NCBI GenBank assembly: GCA_947484105.1
Contig: CANKON010000087.1
Span: 1-6,422, forward strand
DNA from: Methylococcaceae bacterium
Lineage (GTDB): Bacteria > Pseudomonadota > Gammaproteobacteria > Methylococcales > Methylomonadaceae
Direction of reading: 5' to 3'
DNA length: 6,422 bases
The translations under genes and the position numbers were made by a program. The notes beneath the pieces were generated by a model, which searched no databases, was not told where the DNA came from, and was given only the letters and a program-made list of their open reading frames with translations. Below are positions 1 through 5,092 of this stretch, piece by piece. Each line of letters opens with the position of its first letter. The first letter of the stretch is position 1.

Positions 1-1129
1 AGCCTTTAATCCGATTTATTGGTCATCTACTGAGAAAGTTCCCGCTATGTCAGACAAAAGCGGAAAAGCCTACTCTCAAATGGAAGCGAATTTTTCTTTT
101 TTCTTTGGTTTGGCAATTCAGGTATATGAATCTACGTTGATTTCAGATCAAAGCAAATTAGATTTAGCTTTAGCCAATATGTCGGAAGAAGAAACGATTC
201 CTGCCAGCTTGTCTGAAGCAGAAAAAAAGGGGGCGCAAATTTTTGAAGATTTGCATTGCAATATTTGTCATGCAGGTCCTACTTTTTCTACGGCTGTGAA
301 TTTAGAAATTTACTCCCCTAATGCTTATAAAGTAGGTAATGCTTATGTTGATAGAATTGGCTTTGTTCCTTCAAGCAGTGATAATTCTGTTGACGTAACG
401 TTGACGGATAAAGGATTTTTCAACACCAGTGTTGTGCCTGATAACTATGACGCAGGTTTAGGTGGTGTGGATCCTTGGGGTAATCCTCTTTCTTATGCGA
501 TGCAATATGTAAATTCGCTTAAACCAAAGCCTCAGAAATTTGTTGATCGTTTTATTGCTTCCCCCTGCGATTTTACAACACCTTTCACGTTAGATTTCAA
601 AAAGAATGAATTGAAAACTATTTCAAAAAATTCAGCTGGTTGCTCTCGTGTAGCGAAAGAGTATGCCACGGTTCCAAAATCACAAGCGGTTTTACAAGAA
701 CAAACTATCGATGATCAAGGTCGCTTATCAACATTGACAACAGGGGCATTTAAAGTCCCTACATTACGCAATGTTGAATTGACAGGACCGTATATGCACA
801 ACGGTGGGATGAAATCTCTCAAAGAGGTCGTTGAATTTTATAACCGTGGTGGCAATGTCTATAACCGTCGTCATGCCGCAACATTGGTATTTGCACAAGG
901 ATTCAGCCAGGAAGATAAAGATGCGCTTGAAGCATTCTTGAAAACATTTACTGATGAGCGTGTTCGTTGGGAAAAAGCCCCTTTTGATCATCCTGCCATC
1001 AAAATTTCAAATGGTCATAATCAAACAGCGAATGGCTCTTTTTTAGATGATGAGTATTTGTCCATTCCCGCCGTCGGCAAGAATGGTTTGTCTTCAAATC
1101 CTTTGAAAGCATTTGAAGATTATTTGTAG
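1..1129 (+). CDS. Di-haem cytochrome c peroxidase / MauG-family protein, C-terminal part (5' truncated by window edge)
   Basis: The reading frame is open from base 2 with no stop before the first ATG at 47, so the gene very probably starts upstream; about 375 C-terminal residues are visible. The segment NFSFFFGLAIQVYESTL is typical of bacterial di-haem peroxidases. It is followed by one haem c attachment site, CNICH (bases 257-271), and then by the family's C-terminal signature FKVPTLRNVELTGPYMHNGG (about 750-808) and EVVEFYNRGG (about 824-853). In this superfamily the N-terminal domain carries the second, peroxidatic haem; that part is outside the window. The family acts in the periplasm or on the cell surface, reducing peroxide or oxidising protein substrates. 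A Tyr (839-841) falls in the FYN motif, where classical CcpA seems to have a Met haem ligand, so a MauG-like branch is possible. Two extra cysteines (SPCD, AGCS) flank an insert and could form a disulphide. The family is secure; the substrate is unknown. Confidence 0.88.
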   Translation, partial: AFNPIYWSSTEKVPAMSDKSGKAYSQMEANFSFFFGLAIQVYESTLISDQSKLDLALANMSEEETIPASLSEAEKKGAQIFEDLHCNICHAGPTFSTAVNLEIYSPNAYKVGNAYVDRIGFVPSSSDNSVDVTLTDKGFFNTSVVPDNYDAGLGGVDPWGNPLSYAMQYVNSLKPKPQKFVDRFIASPCDFTTPFTLDFKKNELKTISKNSAGCSRVAKEYATVPKSQAVLQEQTIDDQGRLSTLTTGAFKVPTLRNVELTGPYMHNGGMKSLKEVVEFYNRGGNVYNRRHAATLVFAQGFSQEDKDALEAFLKTFTDERVRWEKAPFDHPAIKISNGHNQTANGSFLDDEYLSIPAVGKNGLSSNPLKAFEDYL

Positions 1130-1181
1130 TAATTTCAAAGGATATTGAAAATTTTTAAAACGAAAAATTGTGTTATTTGTC

Positions 1182-1202
1182 AACCCCAGAAATGGGTTTT
1201 TT
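1182..1202 (+). terminator. Putative Rho-independent terminator after the peroxidase gene
   Basis: CCCA (1185-1188) and TGGG (1193-1196) enclose a GAAA loop (1189-1192), a GNRA-type tetraloop. Six T residues follow at once (1197-1202). Beyond one C/T mismatch, A-T pairs can extend the stem. The GC stem is only four pairs, so termination may be partial. It lies 53 nt past the peroxidase stop and 25 nt before the next gene's ATG, so read-through or a promoter just upstream would place the hairpin in that gene's leader. Confidence 0.5.
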
Positions 1203-1227
1203 AAACTTCAAAGTGAATCTTAAAATT

Positions 1228-1620
1228 ATGAAAAAAATCATTGCACTCGCATTTTTAACGGTCATTTCAAACCAAACCCTTGCCGCTTGTAAACAAGTTG
1301 ATGCAAAAGGTACTTGGATTGCTTATCAATCTGCATTTATAACATCGCTTAATGATCCGCATGTTGGACAATGCAAATTAGTCGTTGATAAATTAGGGGC
1401 TATTAGTTCAGCAACAAGCAGCTGCGAATTTGTGACCTTTCATACAGATCAAATCCCAACAGGTGGAACATTCAAAGTGAATACTGATTGTAGTGCTGAC
1501 ATCAATCTTGAAGTTGGTTCGTTTGTTGGTCAAGTGCAAATTGCAAAAGACAAATCGACTTACACAGGACGATTTGAAACCGATACAGTTTCTGGTATTA
1601 CAAACGCCGTAAAACAGTAA
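1228..1620 (+). CDS. Small exported protein of unknown function with four cysteines
   Basis: I do not recognise this 130-residue protein. It begins with a clear export signal: MKK, a hydrophobic core IIALAFLTVI, then SNQTLAAC. Cleavage could be by signal peptidase I after Ala19 or Ala20. LAAC also fits a lipobox, so Cys21 might be lipidated. The mature part has four cysteines (21, 49, 66, 88), enough for two disulphides in the periplasm; using all four in pairs would argue against lipidation. It is rich in Thr, Ser, Val and Gly in alternating runs (GTFKVNTDCSADINLEVGSF), suggesting a small beta-rich fold. I chose ATG 1228 rather than an in-frame TTG at 1168 because the signal peptide starts there and the longer form would cross the hairpin at 1182-1202. 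The ribosome site is weak (AAGTGA, 1211-1216). A terminator follows. None of its 12 alanine codons is GCG, unlike the mtn-purH side. Confidence 0.75.
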   Translation: MKKIIALAFLTVISNQTLAACKQVDAKGTWIAYQSAFITSLNDPHVGQCKLVVDKLGAISSATSSCEFVTFHTDQIPTGGTFKVNTDCSADINLEVGSFVGQVQIAKDKSTYTGRFETDTVSGITNAVKQ

Positions 1621-1654
1621 AATTATCTTCTTCTACACATCAAAAAGTACAGCG

Positions 1655-1691
1655 CGAGTCGAACTTCAATTTCGCAATTCGACTCGTTTTT
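1655..1691 (+). terminator. Rho-independent terminator between convergent genes
   Basis: CGAGTCGAA (1655-1663) and TTCGACTCG (1678-1686) form a perfect 9-bp stem around a 14-nt loop, followed directly by TTTTT (1687-1691). This is a good terminator for the small exported-protein gene, 35 nt after its stop. Read leftward for mazG, the same stem lies 15 nt past the mazG stop, but its T-run (complement of 1642-1646) is about 8 nt from the stem, so it would be weaker in that direction. Confidence 0.8.
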
Positions 1692-1700
1692 AAAATAAAT

Positions 1701-2492
1701 TTAAAGCCTTTCAGCACGTTTTGCTGAGTGCCAAAGCGCATCTAATTCGTCTAATTTGTAATCTTTCAACACGCGCCCTGCCGACGCAACGTGTTTTTCA
1801 ATGTAATGAAAACGCTTAGAAAATTTTTGCGTACTTTGCTTTAACGCCATTTCAGGATTCACGTTTAAATGCCGCGCTAAATTCACTACGACCAGTAACA
1901 AATCGCCGATTTCTTCTTGGATGTGTGCTTGATTTCCCGATTCCCAGGCTTCTTTGACTTCGTCCAATTCTTCTAACACTTTATCGAAAACGGGCGGGAC
2001 AGTTTGCCAATCAAAACCGTGTTGGGCGGCACGATCTTGAATTTTTTCACATTCCAACAGCGCAGGCAGCGAACGAGCGACACCCGACAAAACGCTTTTT
2101 GATTCAGGATCTTTTTCGTTGCGTTCATCGGCTTTTGATTGTTCCCAAGCGGCATGACGCTGAGCATCAGTTTCAAAAATCGCATCACCAAAAACATGTG
2201 GATGGCGGCGAATTAATTTGTCAGCAATCGATTCTGCTACTTGCTCAAATGAAAATAAACCGCGTTCGTTTGCAATTTGCGAATGAAACACGACTTGTAA
2301 CAATAAATCACCTAATTCGGTACGCAAATCGTCTAAATCGTCGCGTTCAATCGCATCAACGACTTCATAAGCTTCTTCGATAACGTAAGGAATTAAACTG
2401 GCAAAATCTTGTTTAACATCCCACGCACAACCTGTTTCGGGATGACGTAATTGCGCCATAATGTCGAGCAAATTTTGAGTATTTTTGAGCAT
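1701..2492 (-). CDS. mazG: Nucleoside triphosphate pyrophosphohydrolase MazG
   Basis: MazG hydrolyses (d)NTPs to the monophosphate and pyrophosphate in the cytoplasm. In E. coli it is linked to nucleotide-pool cleaning and starvation survival. The protein is 263 residues, the length I recall for the E. coli enzyme, and collinear with it. It opens with the typical LLDIMAQLRHPETGCAWD. Two all-alpha MazG repeats are visible. The N-terminal repeat has EEAYE (39-43) and ELGD (59-62); the C-terminal repeat has EELDE (174-178) and EIGD (194-197). These are the acidic Mg-binding EExxE...ExxD motifs, and both copies are intact. Other family marks are RRHPHVFGD (95-103), RSLPALL (140-146) and GFDW (159-162). 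The start at 2490-2492 gives the expected N-terminus but lacks a strong ribosome site. No mazE/mazF toxin-antitoxin pair adjoins it. It is transcribed alone, diverging from mtnB. Confidence 0.96.
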   Translation of the reverse strand: MLKNTQNLLDIMAQLRHPETGCAWDVKQDFASLIPYVIEEAYEVVDAIERDDLDDLRTELGDLLLQVVFHSQIANERGLFSFEQVAESIADKLIRRHPHVFGDAIFETDAQRHAAWEQSKADERNEKDPESKSVLSGVARSLPALLECEKIQDRAAQHGFDWQTVPPVFDKVLEELDEVKEAWESGNQAHIQEEIGDLLLVVVNLARHLNVNPEMALKQSTQKFSKRFHYIEKHVASAGRVLKDYKLDELDALWHSAKRAERL

Positions 2493-2528
2493 AATTTTTG
2501 ATGAGTTTCAAAGTGGTAAAAGCGGCAA

Positions 2529-2556
2529 ATTATACAGTGTGGGGATTTTGTTCTAA
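2529..2556 (-). promoter_or_regulatory. Candidate sigma70 promoter of mazG
   Basis: On the minus strand there is a perfect -10 hexamer TATAAT (complement of 2529-2534). A poor -35 candidate, TTAGAA (complement of 2551-2556), lies 16 bp upstream. Transcription would start near 2522, giving a leader of about 30 nt before the mazG ATG. The -10 is convincing and the -35 is not (3 of 6 matches), so activator help or weak expression is possible. Confidence 0.45.
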
Positions 2557-2584
2557 TCGAATAAAAACGGATGTGTGAAAAATG

Positions 2585-2613
2585 CTAACATTTACCTCTT
2601 TTAAAATTAAAAT
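2585..2613 (+). promoter_or_regulatory. Candidate promoter of the mtnBDC operon (weak)
   Basis: CTAACA (2585-2590, 4 of 6 matches to TTGACA) and TAAAAT (2608-2613, 5 of 6 matches to TATAAT) are separated by 17 bp and lie 35 bp before the mtnB ATG. The area is AT-rich, so chance matches are likely. I see no riboswitch-like structure in the short space left before mtnB. Confidence 0.25.
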
Positions 2614-2648
2614 ACAGCAAATTTTTATCACTCAATTTTGAGAATTTA

Positions 2649-3260
2649 ATGAATCAATACAATTATTCTGAACAGTTTTACCATCTTGCCGATGCCTTAA
2701 TTTATGCGGGAAAAGTTATTGACAGCAAAGGCTGGTGTCCTGCGACAAGCGGCAATTTTTCGGCACGTTTATCAGACGGAACGATTGCCATCACCGTTTC
2801 GGGCAAACACAAAGGAAATTTGCAACACGGCGACATTATGTTGATTGATGCGTTGGGAAATCCGCTTGATGGCAAAGTGCCTTCGGCTGAAACCTTGTTA
2901 CACATTCAAATTTATCAACGTTTTCCAGATATTCACGCGGTTTTGCATCCACATTCTTTGAATAGCACGTTAATTTCAAATCAAGGTAAGAAAAAAATTA
3001 CGCTTAAAAATTACGAATTATTGAAAGCATTTAGCGGCATTACCACGCATGAAAGTCGCCTTATTGTGCCGATTTTCTCAAACACGCAAAATATCGCTGA
3101 ACTTGCTGAAAATGTTGATAATTACATGGATGCACATGACGATATTTATGCGTATTTAATTGCGGGACATGGTTTATATACCTGGGCGAACAGCGTCGAT
3201 GAAACATTGCGTTATTTGGAAGCTTTAGACTTTTTATTTGCGTGTGAATTACGGAGTTAA
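2649..3260 (+). CDS. mtnB: Methylthioribulose-1-phosphate dehydratase MtnB
   Basis: MtnB dehydrates 5-methylthioribulose-1-phosphate to 2,3-diketo-5-methylthiopentyl-1-phosphate in the cytoplasmic methionine salvage pathway. The 203-residue protein is full length for this zinc-dependent class II aldolase/adducin-fold family. Visible signatures are GWCPATSGNFSAR (28-40), the phosphate-binding region typical of MtnB; TVSGKHKG (49-56); and PSAETLLH (78-85), whose Glu81 is the probable catalytic acid/base. HPHS (100-103) and GHG (173-175) give the likely Zn ligands His100, His102 and His174. The WCPATSGN motif distinguishes it from fuculose or ribulose phosphate aldolases. The ATG at 2649 follows a modest GAGA (2640-2643) with 5-nt spacing. 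It is the first gene of the tight mtnB-mtnD-mtnC run, and its stop is 3 nt before mtnD. Confidence 0.95.
   Translation: MNQYNYSEQFYHLADALIYAGKVIDSKGWCPATSGNFSARLSDGTIAITVSGKHKGNLQHGDIMLIDALGNPLDGKVPSAETLLHIQIYQRFPDIHAVLHPHSLNSTLISNQGKKKITLKNYELLKAFSGITTHESRLIVPIFSNTQNIAELAENVDNYMDAHDDIYAYLIAGHGLYTWANSVDETLRYLEALDFLFACELRS
3253..3256 (+). promoter_or_regulatory. Ribosome binding site of mtnD inside the end of mtnB
   Basis: GGAG lies within the last codons of mtnB, 7 nt before the mtnD ATG at 3264. It supports this start and coupled translation of the two genes. Confidence 0.7.
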
Positions 3261-3263
3261 ATA

Positions 3264-3830
3264 ATGAGCGCATTAACGATTTATGCTGAAAAATCGGCTG
3301 AAAATGGCGAACGTTTTACAGATTTTGAAACGATTGAAACAAAATTAAAAACCATCGGTGTGCAATTTGAACGTTGGATTGCGTCGCACATTTTAAATAA
3401 TGAAGCGAGTAATGACGACGTTTTAAACGCTTATTCCGATTCCATTTTGCGTTTAAAAAATCAATACGGTTTTCAAACTGCAGATGTCATCAAATTGGAT
3501 TCGACGCATCCTGACAAAGTGGTGATGCGCCAAAAATTTCTCGAAGAACACACGCACAGTGAATTTGAAGTCCGTTTTTTTGTCGAAGGATGTGGATTAT
3601 TTTATTTGCACGTTGGCGAGCAAGTTTTTAGTGTTTTGTGTGAAAAAGGCGATTTAATCAGCGTTCCTGCCAACGTAACGCATTGGTTTGATATGGGCGA
3701 AAACCCACATTTAGCGTGCATTCGTTTATTTACAAATCCCGAAGGTTGGGTAGCAAATTTTACAGAAAGCGATATTTCAAAGATTTTCCCAACTTTGGAC
3801 GAATTACAACGAGAATTAACACATGATTAA
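3264..3830 (+). CDS. mtnD: Acireductone dioxygenase MtnD (cupin)
   Basis: MtnD oxidises the acireductone 1,2-dihydroxy-3-keto-5-methylthiopentene with O2. The Fe form yields 2-keto-4-methylthiobutyrate (the methionine precursor) and formate; the Ni form gives the off-pathway products methylthiopropionate, CO and formate. The 188-residue protein begins MSALTI, like Klebsiella ARD. It carries the cupin metal site in HTHSEFEVRFFVEGCG: His96, His98 and Glu102, with His140 in VTHWFDMG. These numbers match the ligands I recall for the Klebsiella enzyme. FERW (35-38), the segment LCEKGDLISVPA and NPEGW are further family marks. Which metal is used cannot be read from sequence. The start is fixed by GGAG 7 nt upstream. 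The 3' end overlaps mtnC by 8 nt. Confidence 0.97.
   Translation: MSALTIYAEKSAENGERFTDFETIETKLKTIGVQFERWIASHILNNEASNDDVLNAYSDSILRLKNQYGFQTADVIKLDSTHPDKVVMRQKFLEEHTHSEFEVRFFVEGCGLFYLHVGEQVFSVLCEKGDLISVPANVTHWFDMGENPHLACIRLFTNPEGWVANFTESDISKIFPTLDELQRELTHD
3823..3830 (+). other. 8-nt stop/start overlap mtnD-mtnC
   Basis: ATGATTAA holds both the mtnC start (3823-3825) and the mtnD stop (3828-3830). A GAGAA ribosome site sits 7 nt upstream (3811-3815) inside mtnD. This arrangement usually means coupled translation. Confidence 0.85.
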
Positions 3831-4515
3831 GGTGATTATTACCGATATTGAAGGCACAACATCATCGCTTTCATTTGTGAAAGACATCTTATTTCCTTAC
3901 GCTCGCGCTCATGTTGGCGAATTTTTACGCGCCAATTTTGAAAATGAAACGGTGCAAAAACTACTCGCTGACGTAAATGCCGAAGTGGGCGCAGAATTGG
4001 ATTTAGAGCAAGCCATCACACAGTTGATTCAATGGATGGATGACGACAAAAAAATCACGCCGTTAAAATCGCTGCAAGGTTTGATTTGGGAATCGGGTTA
4101 TTTACGCGGCGAATTAACGGGACATTTATATTCTGATGCGATTCATAATTTGCAAACGTGGAAAGCTCAAGGTTTTGACTTGTATGTTTATTCATCGGGT
4201 TCGGTTTACGCACAAAAATTGTTATTCGCGCACACCGAAGTCGGTGATTTAACGCCCATTTTTTCAGGTTATTTCGACACCCATATCGGTGGAAAACAAG
4301 ACAGTTCATCGTATGAAAATATCGTAGCGCATATCGGTTTGCCTGCGGAACAATTGCTATTTTTATCAGACATCGAAGCTGAATTGAATGCCGCGCAAAC
4401 AGCGGGTTTGCAAACGATTTGGCTAATTCGTGATGATGCCCCGCAAACCGAAGCATCACATTGGCAAGTGCGTGATTTCGATGCGATTGAATTGGAGCGG
4501 TTTGTTCATGAGTAA
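3823..4515 (+). CDS. mtnC: Enolase-phosphatase E1 MtnC (HAD superfamily)
   Basis: MtnC is a bifunctional enzyme. It enolises 2,3-diketo-5-methylthiopentyl-1-phosphate and then removes the phosphate, giving the acireductone that MtnD oxidises. The 230-residue length is normal. All four HAD motifs are present: motif I DIEGTTSS (8-15), with nucleophile Asp8 and Glu10 where most HAD phosphatases have a second Asp, which is typical of E1; motif II YSSGS (123-127); motif III Lys158 in GGKQDSSSY; and motif IV SDIEAEL (182-188), with Asp183 binding Mg. The cap region between motifs I and II contains GLIWESGYLRGELTGHLY (86-103), a strong E1 signature. It lies between mtnD (8-nt overlap) and the DUF2058 gene (8-nt overlap), so it is surely co-transcribed with both. 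Confidence 0.97.
   Translation: MIKVIITDIEGTTSSLSFVKDILFPYARAHVGEFLRANFENETVQKLLADVNAEVGAELDLEQAITQLIQWMDDDKKITPLKSLQGLIWESGYLRGELTGHLYSDAIHNLQTWKAQGFDLYVYSSGSVYAQKLLFAHTEVGDLTPIFSGYFDTHIGGKQDSSSYENIVAHIGLPAEQLLFLSDIEAELNAAQTAGLQTIWLIRDDAPQTEASHWQVRDFDAIELERFVHE
4494..4497 (+). promoter_or_regulatory. Ribosome binding site fixing the start of the DUF2058 gene
   Basis: GGAG lies 10 nt before the ATG at 4508. It favours that start over an in-frame ATG at 4430, which would add 26 residues unlike any DUF2058 protein and lie deep inside mtnC. Confidence 0.6.
4508..4515 (+). other. 8-nt stop/start overlap mtnC-yaiL-like gene
   Basis: ATGAGTAA holds the start of the DUF2058 gene (4508-4510) and the mtnC stop (4513-4515). 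The geometry is the same as at the mtnD-mtnC junction and suggests translational coupling. Confidence 0.8.
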
Positions 4516-5062
4516 AAAATTATCTTTGCAAGAACAGTTGCTCAAAGCGGGTTTAGTGAGTAGCGCGAAAGCTAAGACCATCAAAACTGAAAAACATAAA
4601 CAGCAACAAGCGCAACGTCATCACAATGTTGAAGTCGTGGACGAAGCGAAAATGTGGGCGCAAAAAGCTGCCGCCGAAAAAGCAGAACGCGATCAATTAT
4701 TAAATTTGCAACAACAAGAACAAGCGCGAAGAAAAGAAATCAAAGCGCAAATTAAGCAGTTAATTGATGAAAATAAAATCACATTTGATGCGAAAAATGC
4801 GGAGATTCCTTATCGTTTTACCGACGGTACAACCGTTAAAACGCTGTATGTGACGGACGATTTACGCGCTCAATTAGTGGCGGGTAAATTAGCGATTGTG
4901 CGGGGTGGCAAAAATTACGAATTGATTAGTTACGAAACCGCGCTAAAAATCAAAGAACGTGACGACAGTCGTATTTTGGTTTTAAACGAAGCGAAAGCAG
5001 AAGAAATCGTTGCTGATGATCCTTACGCAGCGTTTGAAATTCCTGATGATTTAATGTGGTAA
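4508..5062 (+). CDS. yaiL: DUF2058 family protein, YaiL-like
   Basis: This 184-residue protein matches E. coli YaiL (about 179 residues) end to end. It has the N-terminal signature LSLQEQLLKAGLVSSAKAK (5-23). A long, highly charged Lys/Gln/Glu-rich helical stretch (about 24-90) is probably a coiled coil. A small folded part follows (about 90-155, with PYRFTDGTTVKTLYV), and the diagnostic C-terminus is DDPYAAFEIPDDLMW (170-184). The biochemical role is not established; databases often call the family nucleoprotein or polynucleotide-associated, which the basic N-terminal half would allow. There is no signal peptide, so it is cytoplasmic. It overlaps mtnC by 8 nt and precedes purH by 30 nt, so it is very likely made from the methionine salvage transcript. 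Family assignment is firm; function is open. Confidence 0.93.
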   Translation: MSKKLSLQEQLLKAGLVSSAKAKTIKTEKHKQQQAQRHHNVEVVDEAKMWAQKAAAEKAERDQLLNLQQQEQARRKEIKAQIKQLIDENKITFDAKNAEIPYRFTDGTTVKTLYVTDDLRAQLVAGKLAIVRGGKNYELISYETALKIKERDDSRILVLNEAKAEEIVADDPYAAFEIPDDLMW

Positions 5063-5070
5063 AAATTTTA

Positions 5071-5082
5071 TTAACCTTAACC
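5071..5082 (+). repeat. Tandem TTAACC hexamer before purH
   Basis: TTAACC occurs twice in direct succession in the 30-nt gap between the DUF2058 gene and purH. It ends 10 nt before the purH ATG, where a ribosome site would be expected, yet it has no Shine-Dalgarno character. It may be chance in AT-rich DNA; no known operator is recognised. Confidence 0.4.
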
Positions 5083-5092
5083 TGAAACTTAA

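Noticed and set aside
1168..1227. TTG-initiated N-terminal extension of the small exported protein
   Set aside because: It would cross the hairpin at 1182-1202 and bury the signal peptide; ATG 1228 begins a textbook export signal.
1620..1701. mazEF-type toxin-antitoxin partner near mazG
   Set aside because: The flanking genes are an exported protein and mtnB; no MazE or MazF sequence is present, so this is the stand-alone housekeeping form.
1973..2383. Open frames on both strands overlapping mazG (1973-2197 minus, 2099-2383 plus)
   Set aside because: They are alternative-frame shadows of the well-conserved mazG.
2493..2648. Possible SAM riboswitch or other leader control before mtnB
   Set aside because: The 156-bp region is AT-rich, contains no multi-stem conserved riboswitch pattern that I can see, and has no terminator-like hairpin before mtnB.
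4055..4459. Minus-strand open frame of 134 codons opposite mtnC
   Set aside because: It lies fully within a clear mtnC gene carrying all HAD motifs; no family resemblance and no plausible ribosome site.
4430..4507. Upstream ATG giving a 26-residue longer DUF2058 protein
   Set aside because: The extra residues are out-of-frame mtnC sequence and do not resemble DUF2058 proteins; the family start MSKKLSLQEQLL is at 4508 with GGAG upstream.
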